DNA of 64,000 nucleotides from Fluviicola sp. (GCF_029266855.1 NZ_JAQSWB010000004.1:248001-312000), one strand, 5' to 3'. Counted from the stretch's first letter, positions 36,363 to 45,859 are shown. The notes: a model not told the origin generated them from the letters alone. Translations and numbers: made by a program.

Positions 36363-37127
36363 TTAAGGATGAAATAACTTCATCGCATTTTGGGTAGTAA
36401 TTTCCTTCAATTTATTCAAAGGCAGATTCAAAATCTCCGCAATTTTTTCTGCTGTGTGAATTACGTAAGCACTTTCGTTTCGTTTCCCGCGGTATGGAAC
36501 CGGGGATAAATAAGGTGCATCGGTTTCCAACAACAACTTATCCAGTGGAATGTGCTTCAAAGTTTCGGGAAGATCAGATTTTTTGTACGTTACCACTCCC
36601 CCGATACCAAAAAGAAAACCTCCATAAGCCAGGATCTTTTTCACGTCCTGTTCATTTCCGGTAAAACAATGAAAAATTCCCTTTAAACGCTCATCATTCT
36701 CCTGGTCGAGTACTTCATAGATCTCCGGGAACGAATCGCGTGCATGGATCACAATGGGAATCTGAAGTTCCTTCGCCCAGTTGATCTGCGTGCGGAATGC
36801 TTCTTTCTGCTCGGTTACAAAGGTCTTGTCCCAATACAAATCAATCCCGATCTCACCAATGGCAACGTAAGGTCTTTTTTCGAGCAGGAGTCTCATTTTG
36901 GCCAGAACCAATTCCCAATTTGCATCCACAGAACACGGGTGAAGCCCCATCATTGCGAAACAATTTTCAGGAAACTGTTTTTCAAGAGCATGCATTCCTT
37001 CCACTGAATCCAAGTCAATATTCGGCATATACATACGCTCAACGCCAGCTGCAATAGCCCGTTGAATCATTTCTGTACGGTCTTCGTTGAATTGATCGGA
37101 GTAAAGATGAGTGTGAGTATCTATCAT
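36363..37127 (-). CDS. tatD: TatD-family metal-dependent deoxyribonuclease
   Basis: A 254-residue TIM-barrel hydrolase. Metal ligands appear in order: DTHTHLYSDQF at the start, GEIGID near 92, HARDSFPE near 128, HCFTG near 153 and LLETDAPYLSP near 203. Relatives are 3'-5' DNases active in DNA repair or RNA quality control. The DNA coding for its first 17 residues and the sequence upstream are duplicated in tandem at 37077-37305. Confidence 0.93.
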   Translation of the reverse strand: MIDTHTHLYSDQFNEDRTEMIQRAIAAGVERMYMPNIDLDSVEGMHALEKQFPENCFAMMGLHPCSVDANWELVLAKMRLLLEKRPYVAIGEIGIDLYWDKTFVTEQKEAFRTQINWAKELQIPIVIHARDSFPEIYEVLDQENDERLKGIFHCFTGNEQDVKKILAYGGFLFGIGGVVTYKKSDLPETLKHIPLDKLLLETDAPYLSPVPYRGKRNESAYVIHTAEKIAEILNLPLNKLKEITTQNAMKLFHP

Positions 37128-37305
37128 TTGGATATTAAGATATTAGGACATCAAGATTTTAGGACATTAAGATTCCTCTATATAATACAAACGGTCTTCG
37201 TTGAATTGATCGGAGTAAAGATGAGTGTGAGTGTCTATCATTTGGATATTAAGATATTAGGACATCAAGATTTTAGGATGTTAAGACTTTAAGATTCCTG
37301 TATAT
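37077..37305. repeat. Tandem duplication of the tatD 5' end
   Basis: Two copies with a 114-bp period (37077-37190 and 37191-about 37305). Each holds the first 17 codons of tatD and the region upstream. The outer copy carries a C at the start-proximal codon position (GTGTCTATC against GTATCTATC) and about 8 extra bases. The upstream half is itself made of ATTAAGATATTAGG / ACATCAAGATTTTAGG-like short units. Confidence 0.85.
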
Positions 37306-37386
37306 AATACAAAAAGACTTCAAGACTTGGTGACAAACGAGTCATTCAGTCCTGAAGTCTTAAAATCCTAATGTTCTAAATCTCTC

Positions 37387-37803
37387 TTAACAAAATTCTT
37401 CGTAAGCTGCTTCTAAATTTTCAGCAATCATAGCTGCAGTAACTCCTTCGATATTGTGTCTTTCAAGGAAATGAACCAATTTTCCGTCTTTAAACAAGGC
37501 CACAGATGGCGAAGACGGAGGGAATGGTAAAAAGTACTTGCGAGCCTGTTGTGTTGCTTCAGAGTCAACTCCGGCAAAAACAGTTAATAAATGATCCGGT
37601 TTTTTTCCTGCTTGTTCCAAAGATTTTTTCACCCCTGGTCTTAAGTTTCCTGCTGCACATCCGCAAACAGAATTTACAACTACCAGGGCAACACCTTTGC
37701 TAGTTGGGATAGTTGCATCTACGTCTGATGCTGATACGAGTTGTTGAAAGCCCACACTTGTAAGGTCTTCCTTCATTGGTTGTACGAGTTCTGGTGGGTA
37801 CAT
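37387..37803 (-). CDS. BrxA/BrxB-family bacilliredoxin
   Basis: A 138-residue protein of the YphP/YqiW (DUF1094) family. The signature NSVCGCAAGNLRPG has the CGC active site at C47 and C49. In Bacillus such proteins remove bacillithiol from mixed disulfides on cytosolic proteins; in Bacteroidota the partner thiol may differ. It is a single-gene unit with its own promoter. Confidence 0.92.
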   Translation of the reverse strand: MYPPELVQPMKEDLTSVGFQQLVSASDVDATIPTSKGVALVVVNSVCGCAAGNLRPGVKKSLEQAGKKPDHLLTVFAGVDSEATQQARKYFLPFPPSSPSVALFKDGKLVHFLERHNIEGVTAAMIAENLEAAYEEFC

Positions 37804-37823
37804 AATTTTTAATTTTTATACCG

Positions 37824-37831
37824 CAAAGTTA
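37824..37831 (-). promoter_or_regulatory. -7 element of the bacilliredoxin promoter
   Basis: On the minus strand it reads TAACTTTG, matching TAnnTTTG, with a 20-nt leader before the ATG. Confidence 0.65.
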
Positions 37832-37915
37832 CTGATTCTATCCCTTTGATCGTCCAAATAAGGGAATTGATTTATGAAATATTTGGATTTTTTGTGCTCG
37901 GATAATCCAAAAAAA

Positions 37916-38005
37916 TCCTCCCCCTCTTCCTTTGACCAGCGCCTTTCAGGCTGGTCGCAGTCTTCATTCGCCATAGCGAATTCTCCCACCTCCAAAGGGG
38001 GAAGC
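37916..38005. repeat. Intergenic palindrome-rich repeat
   Basis: Outer CCTCCCCCTC and CCTCCAAAGGGGGA segments enclose two hairpins: GACCAGC/GCTGGTC (37934-37956) and TTCGC/GCGAA (37967-37980). The open frame on the minus strand here is a shadow of the repeat. Related to 28709-28745. Confidence 0.6.
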
Positions 38006-38087
38006 CAAAAAATTGAATTTTTTTCAGGAAAATCGAAGCTTATCAGCAAATAATTTATTTACTTTGTCCCAATTAAAAAGAGAACAG

Positions 38088-38267
38088 ATGAATGGTTTTT
38101 GGTGGACACTCGGAAAAATCCTAAATGGTGCATGGTTTTATGACAACATTGGTGATATCTTTAATTATTCAGTTATCGTTTTAGGATTCATTGGATTGTT
38201 CTACTGGTTAAACTGGCAGCGTAAATTCAATCAGCAAGCAGAGAAAGATCCAAATCAGATTAAGTAA
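38088..38267 (+). CDS. Small single-helix membrane protein
   Basis: A 59-residue protein, MNGFWWTLGKILNGAWFYDN..., with one strong membrane helix (about 27-44) and a basic, polar C-terminus. It is aromatic-rich and compact, and is followed by a clear terminator, so it is likely a real gene although short. I do not recognise a family. I chose ATG 38088; the longer frame from 38013 begins inside the repeat region. Confidence 0.65.
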   Translation: MNGFWWTLGKILNGAWFYDNIGDIFNYSVIVLGFIGLFYWLNWQRKFNQQAEKDPNQIK

Positions 38268-38288
38268 ATTTTGATTTTATCATATTTG

Positions 38289-38319
38289 AAAGGTTTCGTC
38301 AATGACGAAACCTTTTTTT
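38289..38319 (+). terminator. Rho-independent terminator
   Basis: AAAGGTTTCGTC, AAT, GACGAAACCTTT form a perfect 12-bp stem followed by a T run, 21 nt after the small membrane protein gene. Confidence 0.88.
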
Positions 38320-38330
38320 GTTTAGCGGTT

Positions 38331-38355
38331 TAGGGACGTGAAGCTTCGCGTCTCT
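38331..38355. repeat. Degenerate copy of the GTAGGGACG hairpin family
   Basis: TAGGGACGTGAAGCTTCGCG followed by TCTCTA. It keeps the GGGACG arm of the 30688 palindrome but has GAAGCTTC in place of GATTAATC. Confidence 0.55.
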
Positions 38356-38380
38356 ACAGAATTATTTTTATATTTAAAAC

Positions 38381-39046
38381 ATGCTGACGTTTATTATTAC
38401 TGCCGGGGGAATTGGAAAAAGAATGGGAGGTTCGATACCCAAACAATTTTTGTTATTGAACGACAAACCCATCCTGATGCATACCATTGAACGCATGCAC
38501 TCTTTTGATCCTTCTGCAGAATTGATCGTAACACTTCCCGAAGATTATCTTAAAGACTGGGAGGAAATGTGTCAGAAGTATTCCTTTAATATCCACCACG
38601 AAATTGTTCCGGGAGGAAAAGAGCGATTTGATTCCATCAAAAATGCATTGCAAAAAGCCAAAGGTGACTGGATCGCTGTTCACGACGGTGTACGTCCCTT
38701 TGTCAGCAGAACGGTTTTGAATCAGTTGCTGGAGGACGTGAAAAAATACCGTGCAGTAATTCCGGTGATTCCCGTAAAAGAAACGCTTCGTATCGCAGAT
38801 GGTGAGAGCAATGCAACGGTAAACCGGGACCATTACCGTGTTGTTCAGACTCCACAGGTATTTGAAGCGAAACTGATTAAAAAGGCTTACGAACAAAACT
38901 ATGCACTCACATTTACAGATGACGCGAGTGTGGCAGAAGCGATCGGTGCACGGGTACATCTTATACCGGGAAATGACGAAAACATTAAGATCACTAATCC
39001 GCTGGATTTAAGTGTGGCTGCGATTATTTTGAAAACGTGGAGTTAA
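38381..39046 (+). CDS. ispD: 2-C-methyl-D-erythritol 4-phosphate cytidylyltransferase
   Basis: A 221-residue enzyme of the MEP isoprenoid pathway that transfers CMP to MEP. The nucleotide-binding start FIITAGGIGKRMGGSIPKQF, the VHDGVRPFVS motif near residue 104 and the C-terminal TDDASVAEAIG...GNDENIKIT region are all canonical. Length is normal. Its last 46 codons and about 240 bp downstream are duplicated in tandem. Confidence 0.95.
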   Translation: MLTFIITAGGIGKRMGGSIPKQFLLLNDKPILMHTIERMHSFDPSAELIVTLPEDYLKDWEEMCQKYSFNIHHEIVPGGKERFDSIKNALQKAKGDWIAVHDGVRPFVSRTVLNQLLEDVKKYRAVIPVIPVKETLRIADGESNATVNRDHYRVVQTPQVFEAKLIKKAYEQNYALTFTDDASVAEAIGARVHLIPGNDENIKITNPLDLSVAAIILKTWS

Positions 39047-39049
39047 TTT

Positions 39050-39075
39050 CCACTTTTTCAATCGCAAAAAAGTGG
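39050..39075 (+). terminator. Terminator of ispD
   Basis: CCACTTTTT and AAAAAGTGG form the stem, directly after the stop codon. A second copy lies in the downstream duplication near 39432-39457. Confidence 0.65.
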
Positions 39076-39286
39076 AGCAAAATGCTTGTCTCATTCAAAG
39101 CCGTTCACTAAAAAATCCTTCGTTCTTGTTTAGCAACAAAAAGAGTGGATTGCGCTGAAGCTCCATCCAAACGGCAAGCGCTTTTTTGCTAAACTACGAC
39201 TCAGAATTTTTCTTCACGCTCACTTCCTGGAATGAGACCCAGATCTGTCTTCGACTGAAGAGAATTTTTCTTCGTAGCTATGTACC

Positions 39287-39428
39287 CACATTTACAGATG
39301 ATGCAAGTGTAGCAGAAGCGATCGGTGCACGGGTACATCTTATACCGGGAAATGACGAAAACATTAAGATCACTAATCCGCTGGATTTAAGTGTTGCGGC
39401 GATCATTTTGAAAACTTGGAGTTATTAA
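39287..39428 (+). pseudogene. Duplicated ispD C-terminal fragment
   Basis: Encodes the last 46 residues of IspD (FTDDASVAEAIGARVHLIPG and on to LKTWSY). Nearly all base changes are synonymous (GACGCG to GATGCA, GTGGCA to GTAGCA, GTGGCTGCGATTATT to GTTGCGGCGATCATT), and the stop is shifted one codon (KTWS to KTWSY). It lacks the nucleotide-binding N-terminus, so it cannot be active alone. Confidence 0.85.
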
Positions 39429-39876
39429 TTTCCACTTTTTCAATCGCAAAAAAGTGGAGCAAAATGCTTGTCTCATTCGAAGCCGTTCACTAAAAAATTC
39501 TTTGTTCTTGTTTAGCAACAAAAAGGGTGGATTGCGCTAAAGCTCCATCCAAACGACGAGCGCTTTTTTGCTAAACTACGACTCAGAATTTTTCTTCACG
39601 TTCACTTCCCGGAATGAGACCGGGATCTGTCTTCGACTGAAGAGAATTTTTCTTCGCAGCTAAAGTGAATCAGCTTACCTGTATCAAAAAACGGTCCTTA
39701 TCCTGTATTAAAAAATAATAATGCCAATTTGAAAAGGATGTTTTCTACCGGCCTGTTTTCTTCATTCAATCTTTAATTGGGTTACAATTCCACAACTTAA
39801 TCTTACCAAAAAAGTCATTCAACTCCTGACTTCTGATTACATGCTGAACGGAACTTTGTCGAAAGTTTATACAGCA

Positions 39877-42800
39877 ATGAAAAAAACATTACTCTTAATC
39901 GGGACGGTTTTGATGAGCATGACAAGTTTAGCTCAGAACCCGGGACTCGTAATCTCAGAAATTTTACCAAATCCCTCAGGAACTGATTCTCCCTTTGAAT
40001 GGATCGAATTAGTTGCTACGAGCAATATCAATTTTGCTGCAACACCTTATACTGTTGTTTGTAATAACTCAGCAGCGACCATGAATGGCTGGATCGAAGG
40101 CGGAGCAGTTACTTATGCTTTTCAAATTAATACAGGAAGTGTAAACCGAGGAGACGTTGTCTATGTAGGCGGAAGCTCCATGGCACCAACAGGAAGTAAG
40201 ATCCGCGTAATCAATACGGCAACAACCGGTGGCGACGGGTTCGGCACAGCAGCTTCCGGCGGAGTGGTAGGAAATGGCGGATCCAATGGAGACGGAATAG
40301 CAGTTTTTAATTTACCCGCAGCCTCCCTGACAAATTCAACTGTCCCTGTAGATGCTTTATTCTATGGAACAGCACTTGGAACAGCCGTTCTAAATGCAGG
40401 TGCCGATGGTTACCAACTACCAGTCAACGATCTTTACAGCGGAGGAAAACTTCAAACTACTTCCTTTTTTGCAGGTGACCCGGGAGGTGATCAGTCTATT
40501 CGCGCAGTCGGGTCGTACAATACCCAAACCGAACTTTGGACAAGCAGTCGCAGCTGGACACTTGTAACACCAACTTTAGACAATCTTTCCTCCGTAAGCT
40601 TACTTCCTCCTCCGGGAACATTTACATTTTCAGCTCTTACTCAAAACTTTGCAGAGAATGCGGGAACGGTTACGGTCGGAATCAATGTTGCAACTCCAAA
40701 TAGTTATCCTGCAAGGGTTATTCTGAGTTATTCCGTGTATACGGATGCTTTGGAAAATACGGATTTCACATTGGCAGAAGACACGGTGATTATTCCGGGA
40801 AGTTTTTCCGGGGTACAGAATGTCAATCTTACTATTATTGATGATGCACTTGCAGAAAGAACCGAAAAGGCAATTCTTAAAATCAGGTCATTGGAAAATG
40901 CTGCAATCGGAACGAATTCATTCCAGATCGTATACATCAAAGACAATGATTACCAGGCGCCAATACCCAACAACGAATTAAAACTCAACCTGCTTTCAAG
41001 TTTCTCCAATGGAACAGAAGGAAGTAACTCTGCAGAAATTGTTGCCTTTGATCCCACAACAGATAAATTATACATTGCCAATTCCATAGGTGCAAAAATG
41101 GATATCGTAGACCTTTCGAATCCTTCAGCTCCTGCTTTGCTCAATTCTATTTCAATGACACCTTATGGAAATATCAATTCATTGACTGTTCATAATGGCG
41201 TAGTAGCCTGTGCGATGGAAAATTCCAATCCGCAGGCAAATGGCACCATTGTTTTCCTAGATGAAAACGGAACACTGATCTCACAGGTTCCTGTGGGAGC
41301 GATGCCCGATATGATCACATTCAACAACGATCACACCAAAATTTTAGTGGCCTGTGAAGGTGAGCCTAAATCAGATTATTCTATTGACCCGGAAGGTTCG
41401 GTTGGAATTATTGATATTACGGGCGGATATGCTTCCCTGAGTGCTTCCAACGTAACACTGGTGAATTTCCAGTCATTCAACGGACAAGAAGCTGCTTTAC
41501 GTTCCCAGGGGATTCGCATTTTCGGACCCGGAAGTTCTGCAGCCCAGGATTTCGAACCGGAATACATTACCCTTTCCGAAGACAATTCAACAGCTTATGT
41601 TTCTTTACAGGAGAACAATGCAATGGCAGTCATCGATATAGCTTCCGGAACAGTCAGTGCAGTTCGTCCATTGGGAACCATGAACTATGCAAACGGGAAC
41701 AGCGGTTTGGATGCTTCGGATCAAACTGCCGGTGTCTTCATTGGTTCAGCACCGATCAAAGGTTTATTCATGCCGGATGCACTCGCACATGCTTCTATCG
41801 GCGGAGCAGAATACATTTTCTCAGCAAACGAAGGAGATGCACGCGAATATACGGCAATCACGGAAGTAGCCCGCTTATCTGCTACCTCACTGGATGCTTC
41901 CATTCCGGATCTAAACATTTTAAAACACAACCAATTCCTTGGCCGGATCAACGTAAGTAACGCAAGCGGTGACACGGATGCAGACGGAGATATTGATGAT
42001 ATCCACGTTTTCGGAACACGTTCATTCTCCATTTGGAATGCACAAACAGGGGCATTGGTTTTCGATTCAAAAGATCTAATCGAGCAAATCACTGCGAACC
42101 ACCCGACACTTAGCGGTTTATTCAATGCAAGCAACAGTTCCGGGTCACCAACAGCAAAAAACCGTTCGGATGATAAAGGTCCGGAGCCGGAAGGAGTGGC
42201 TACAGCATTCATCAACGGGAATCACTATCTATTCGTTTCCCTGGAACGTGTTGGCGGAGTCATGCTATTTAATGTGGATGTTCCAAGCGCCCCGGTTTAT
42301 GTCGGGTACTACAATAACCGTTCTCTTGCTTCCAACGGTCCGGATCGCGGTGCCGAAGGGATTATCATTATTAAAAAAGAAGATTCCCCGACCGGAAATG
42401 ATATCGTGATTTTGGCAAATGAGATCAGTTCGACACTTTCCATTTTTGATGTAAACACCTGTGTGGGTCTTTCCGGAGCTGTTATTTCAGTTCCTGCCGA
42501 TTCTATCTGTGCGGGTGACGAGCTTATTTTAACGATCCCGGGAGATGCTCAAAGTAGTGTTCAATGGCTGAAAGATGACCAGATCATTAGCGGGGAAACA
42601 GGAAACTCCCTGGAAATTACCGAGGCAGGAAACTACCGTGTCTACGTTTCAAATACCACTCACGCCTGTACGGATACGACTACCGCTGAATTGATTGAAA
42701 TACTGGATTTACCCCTTATTGCTGCGGGATCCGATATAACAATTTGCAGCGGTGACACAGTGAACCTCATGGCTGCTTCCACCGAAACAATTACCTGGAA

Positions 42801-43599
42801 CAACAGTGTGCAGAACGGAGTAGATTTCTTTCCAAGCACGAGTTCAGAATACATTGCAACAGCTACAGACCTCTACGGATGTGAGAATTCAGATACGGTA
42901 AGCGTCACGGTAAATTTACTTCCAGTGATTGATGCAGGTTCGAACCAAACAGTTTGTGCCGGAACCGCAATTACTTTAACTGCAAGCGGAGCACCAGATC
43001 TGGTTTGGAATAACGGGATTCTAAACGGAATTCCATTCAACGCAACGACTGCAGGTTCTTACATCGTTACCGGAACAGACACAAACGGGTGTGTGGATTC
43101 AGATACACTTACCTTAGCATTACTCGCTGTGCCTTCGATCAATTTAGGTGCTGATATGACCGTATGTTCCAATCATTTCCCCGTTAATTTGAACGGACCC
43201 GGAGGATATCCGACTTATAACTGGAGTAATGGTGCAACAAGCCAAAACACTACCGGATCACAAGCCGGAGCTTATGTGTTAACAGTCACGAATAACAATG
43301 GCTGCCAGGATAAAGACACGGTTTTAATCCTTTCGGATCCGTGTCTGGAGTTAGCTGAGAATAGTATTTTCGAATATTCGATGCATCCGAATCCGGCTTC
43401 CAATAGTGTTAGTGTAAAAACGAACGTGGAAAGATCAGAAGCACTTGTTTACGGATCAAATGGTCAGGTGTTATTCACACAGCAAAATTCAAGCAGTTCA
43501 TTTACTTTGGATGTAAGGGATTTAGCTGACGGGATTTACTGGCTGAAGGTAGTTTCAAGCGAAGGGACTGTTACGAAGCAATTGCTGATAAAGAAATAA
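39877..43599 (+). CDS. Large T9SS type A secreted protein (LTD, Calx-beta, choice-of-anchor I)
   Basis: A 1240-residue exported protein. After the signal peptide (MKKTLLLIGTVLMSMTSLAQ) come a lamin-tail-like domain (about 20-180), a Calx-beta domain with QNFAENAGTVTVGINVATP (about 255-360), a choice-of-anchor-I beta-propeller-like region with FDPTTDKLYIANSIGAKMD (about 370-860), repeated Ig-like modules with TVCAGTAITLTASG, and a type A sorting signal (about 1170-1240, MHPNPASNSVSV to TKQLLIKK). I chose ATG 39877; the earlier ATG (39841) would bury the signal peptide. Surface function not known. Confidence 0.88.
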   Translation: MKKTLLLIGTVLMSMTSLAQNPGLVISEILPNPSGTDSPFEWIELVATSNINFAATPYTVVCNNSAATMNGWIEGGAVTYAFQINTGSVNRGDVVYVGGSSMAPTGSKIRVINTATTGGDGFGTAASGGVVGNGGSNGDGIAVFNLPAASLTNSTVPVDALFYGTALGTAVLNAGADGYQLPVNDLYSGGKLQTTSFFAGDPGGDQSIRAVGSYNTQTELWTSSRSWTLVTPTLDNLSSVSLLPPPGTFTFSALTQNFAENAGTVTVGINVATPNSYPARVILSYSVYTDALENTDFTLAEDTVIIPGSFSGVQNVNLTIIDDALAERTEKAILKIRSLENAAIGTNSFQIVYIKDNDYQAPIPNNELKLNLLSSFSNGTEGSNSAEIVAFDPTTDKLYIANSIGAKMDIVDLSNPSAPALLNSISMTPYGNINSLTVHNGVVACAMENSNPQANGTIVFLDENGTLISQVPVGAMPDMITFNNDHTKILVACEGEPKSDYSIDPEGSVGIIDITGGYASLSASNVTLVNFQSFNGQEAALRSQGIRIFGPGSSAAQDFEPEYITLSEDNSTAYVSLQENNAMAVIDIASGTVSAVRPLGTMNYANGNSGLDASDQTAGVFIGSAPIKGLFMPDALAHASIGGAEYIFSANEGDAREYTAITEVARLSATSLDASIPDLNILKHNQFLGRINVSNASGDTDADGDIDDIHVFGTRSFSIWNAQTGALVFDSKDLIEQITANHPTLSGLFNASNSSGSPTAKNRSDDKGPEPEGVATAFINGNHYLFVSLERVGGVMLFNVDVPSAPVYVGYYNNRSLASNGPDRGAEGIIIIKKEDSPTGNDIVILANEISSTLSIFDVNTCVGLSGAVISVPADSICAGDELILTIPGDAQSSVQWLKDDQIISGETGNSLEITEAGNYRVYVSNTTHACTDTTTAELIEILDLPLIAAGSDITICSGDTVNLMAASTETITWNNSVQNGVDFFPSTSSEYIATATDLYGCENSDTVSVTVNLLPVIDAGSNQTVCAGTAITLTASGAPDLVWNNGILNGIPFNATTAGSYIVTGTDTNGCVDSDTLTLALLAVPSINLGADMTVCSNHFPVNLNGPGGYPTYNWSNGATSQNTTGSQAGAYVLTVTNNNGCQDKDTVLILSDPCLELAENSIFEYSMHPNPASNSVSVKTNVERSEALVYGSNGQVLFTQQNSSSSFTLDVRDLADGIYWLKVVSSEGTVTKQLLIKK

Positions 43600-43621
43600 A
43601 ATACCTACATACACGCTACAA

Positions 43622-43657
43622 GCCCTGATGTTCGCTCCCGCGAGGTCAGGGTTTTTT
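43622..43657 (+). terminator. Rho-independent terminator
   Basis: CCCTGA and TCAGGG form the outer stem around a 17-nt loop, followed by TTTTTT, 23 nt after the T9SS gene. Confidence 0.7.
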
Positions 43658-43736
43658 GATATTTCCCATTTATCCTCTGACAGAGTCTAGCACTCGTCAG
43701 TCCAGTAGCACGGACGTCTGATCTCCGCAGGGGGAA

Positions 43737-44642
43737 TTAAGAAGAACAACTTCCATTCCTGCAATCTTCCCGCTCGGTTTCAAGTGTTACGTGCTGAATA
43801 TTCTGATGTTCCAGCATGTGTCTTAATTCGTGCTTGATATGTGCTTCCTCTTTTTCCCGTACACCTTCTTCCAGGACCAAGTGGGCTGTCAAGGCATTTT
43901 CAGTAGAGCTTAAAGGCCAAATATGCACGTGATGAACTTCCTTCACTCCCTTTTCCCTTTGAATTAGGTCCACTATTTCTTCCAAACGAATAGCACTCGG
44001 AACCCCGTCCAGAGACAAGCGAAGACTTTCTTTCATCAGCTTCCAGGTACTGAACAATATGATCGCCGCAATGATCAGGCTGAAAACAGTGTCGAGCCAA
44101 TACAGGCTGGTGTAATAGATCACTATTCCCCCGACAACCAATCCGGCTGAAACCAGTGCATCAGCCAATAAATGCAGGTAAGCGCTTTTTATATTGATGT
44201 CCTTTTCCTTATTGCGAAAAAAGAATAAAGCCGTGGAGAAATTAATCACGATCCCGATTCCTGCAACAATTGAAACTGTCAGGCCCGGGATTTCCTGGGG
44301 ACGAAAAATACGGTCAATTGCTCCATAGAGGATTACAGCAATTGTAAGCAACAAGAGCATGGAATTGAATAAAGCGACCAAAATGGTAGTTTTCCGGTAG
44401 CCGTAGGTGTATTGGTTTGTGGGTTTGATCTTCATTAACCTGAAAGCCAGGAGGGAAAGTACCAAGGTTCCGACATCAGCCAAGTTGTGACCGGCATCCG
44501 ATAAAACGGCAAGTGAATCGATTACGATCCCCACTGTGGCTTCAATGATCACGAACAGCAAATTGAGAATAATCCCGACTACAAAAGCCGTATTTACTTT
44601 TGTGAGCTTATCCGGATGATGATGTGCATGATCGTGTCCCAT
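43737..44642 (-). CDS. Cation diffusion facilitator (zinc/cadmium efflux)
   Basis: A 301-residue CDF transporter. The His-rich start MGHDHAHHHPDK, six membrane helices, the HxxxD-type metal sites SDAGHNLADVG (helix 2) and LLADALVSAG (helix 5), and a C-terminal cytoplasmic metal-binding domain with VHHVHIWPL are all typical of CzcD-like Zn2+/H+ antiporters. I chose ATG 44642 because the upstream frame lacks the His-rich start. The C-terminus ends CRNGSCSS. Confidence 0.92.
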   Translation of the reverse strand: MGHDHAHHHPDKLTKVNTAFVVGIILNLLFVIIEATVGIVIDSLAVLSDAGHNLADVGTLVLSLLAFRLMKIKPTNQYTYGYRKTTILVALFNSMLLLLTIAVILYGAIDRIFRPQEIPGLTVSIVAGIGIVINFSTALFFFRNKEKDINIKSAYLHLLADALVSAGLVVGGIVIYYTSLYWLDTVFSLIIAAIILFSTWKLMKESLRLSLDGVPSAIRLEEIVDLIQREKGVKEVHHVHIWPLSSTENALTAHLVLEEGVREKEEAHIKHELRHMLEHQNIQHVTLETEREDCRNGSCSS

Positions 44643-44684
44643 AGTTTCCGATATCTCATTAAAGATAGGGAATATATAAAAACA

Positions 44685-44711
44685 AAAACCCGGCATTTAT
44701 AGCCGGGTTTT
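44685..44711 (-). terminator. Terminator of the desaturase gene
   Basis: AAAACCCGGC and GCCGGGTTTT pair across a 7-nt loop; on the minus strand a T run follows. It lies 30 nt after the desaturase stop. Confidence 0.82.
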
Positions 44712-44741
44712 CAATATTCTTTTGGAATTCCTGTCGAGAAC

Positions 44742-45824
44742 TTATGCTCTTCCCAGTTGTTTCAATAATCTTAAATGATTGAAGATCGCTCCCCAGAATG
44801 TTGTATGATAATTGTATTGAATCCCGTATTCCTGGGCTGTCTTTTTTACAATTTTCGAAATCTTCGGGTAATGGATATGTGAGATATCCGGGAACAAATG
44901 ATGCTCAATCTGGTAATTCAATCCACCGACATACCATGTCAATAAAGGATTCCAATTTTCGAAATTTGCTGTTGTCATCATTTGATGTTTTGCCCAGGAA
45001 ACGTCGTCATTTTTTTCGGCATACCCATCCTGAGTCATAAACTCTGTCTCAGGCATTACATGTGCCACCTGGAATACAAATGCCAGAATGATTCCGCAAA
45101 CAAAATGCATTGCGGCAAATCCGATCAGTACCTGCCACCAGGTAACATCCATTACAAATAGCGGAATAGCGATAATGTAAACGTAGTACAAGAATTTTGA
45201 AACGATCAATTGAATCAATGCTTTTCGGAATGTGATGTTTTGAGCTTTCAACAAACCTTCTTTACTGTAACGGCTCAACTGCATGAAATCTTTGTTTGTC
45301 ATCCATGATAAAGTCATTAAGCCGTAAAAGAACCAAGCATAATATACCTGGAAACGGTGAACTTTCTTACGAGGCATATTCGGTGAAAAACGAAGCCATC
45401 CGATTGAATCGATGTCTTCATCCATGTCGTGCACGTTCGTAAAACTGTGATGTAATACGTTGTGTTGAATCCGCCAGTTTAAGTTAAATCCTCCAAGCAT
45501 CTCCATAGAGAAACTCATTATTTTATTCAGCCATTTATATTTCGAGAAGGCGCCATGATTCGCATCATGCATAATAGAAAGTCCGATTCCGGCCATTCCC
45601 ACACCCATAACAATGGTCATGAAAAACATCAGCCAATGATTTTCAATTACGCCGAAAACCATGAAGAAATAAGGAAGTAAAAATAGGGAAAACATTAAGG
45701 GAACTTTAAGTAGCATGCGCCAATTACCGTAACGTTTCAGGTTGTTTTTTTTCAGATATTCATCTACTTGTTGGGAGAGTTTCTTTGTGAATTCATCACT
45801 CCTAGTGAGTCGTATGTATTGCAT
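44742..45824 (-). CDS. Membrane fatty acid desaturase / acyl-CoA desaturase
   Basis: A 360-residue integral di-iron desaturase with all three histidine boxes: HDANH (about 84-88), HNVLHH (about 122-127) and QIEHH (about 300). Four to six membrane helices lie between. The third box in QIEHHLFPDISH is typical of front-end or linoleoyl-type desaturases. It likely tunes membrane lipid fluidity. I chose ATG 45824 (MQYIR); the upstream ATG at 45860 overlaps the -7 promoter element. Confidence 0.9.
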   Translation of the reverse strand: MQYIRLTRSDEFTKKLSQQVDEYLKKNNLKRYGNWRMLLKVPLMFSLFLLPYFFMVFGVIENHWLMFFMTIVMGVGMAGIGLSIMHDANHGAFSKYKWLNKIMSFSMEMLGGFNLNWRIQHNVLHHSFTNVHDMDEDIDSIGWLRFSPNMPRKKVHRFQVYYAWFFYGLMTLSWMTNKDFMQLSRYSKEGLLKAQNITFRKALIQLIVSKFLYYVYIIAIPLFVMDVTWWQVLIGFAAMHFVCGIILAFVFQVAHVMPETEFMTQDGYAEKNDDVSWAKHQMMTTANFENWNPLLTWYVGGLNYQIEHHLFPDISHIHYPKISKIVKKTAQEYGIQYNYHTTFWGAIFNHLRLLKQLGRA

Positions 45825-45859
45825 AGTTTCATTCTGCAAATGGTATTTATTTGCACACA

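Larger units (their letters stand above)
38908..39663 (+). repeat. Tandem duplication of the ispD 3' region
   Basis: Two copies of 379 bp (38908-39286 and 39287-about 39663), nearly identical with scattered substitutions. Each has the last part of ispD, its terminator, and about 240 bp of non-coding DNA containing CTTGTTTAGCAACAAAAAG and CTTCGACTGAAGAGAATTTT. The junction TATGTACCCACATTTACAG shows where the outer copy was joined. The remaining bases up to 39876 hold no gene. Confidence 0.88.

Noticed and set aside
37816-38049. A 77-codon minus-strand open frame
   Set aside because: It lies wholly within a palindrome-rich repeat and has no start context or motif.
39186-39286. N-terminal part of the second ispD-like frame
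   Set aside because: It is the duplicated non-coding region read in frame; only 39287-39428 is ispD-derived.
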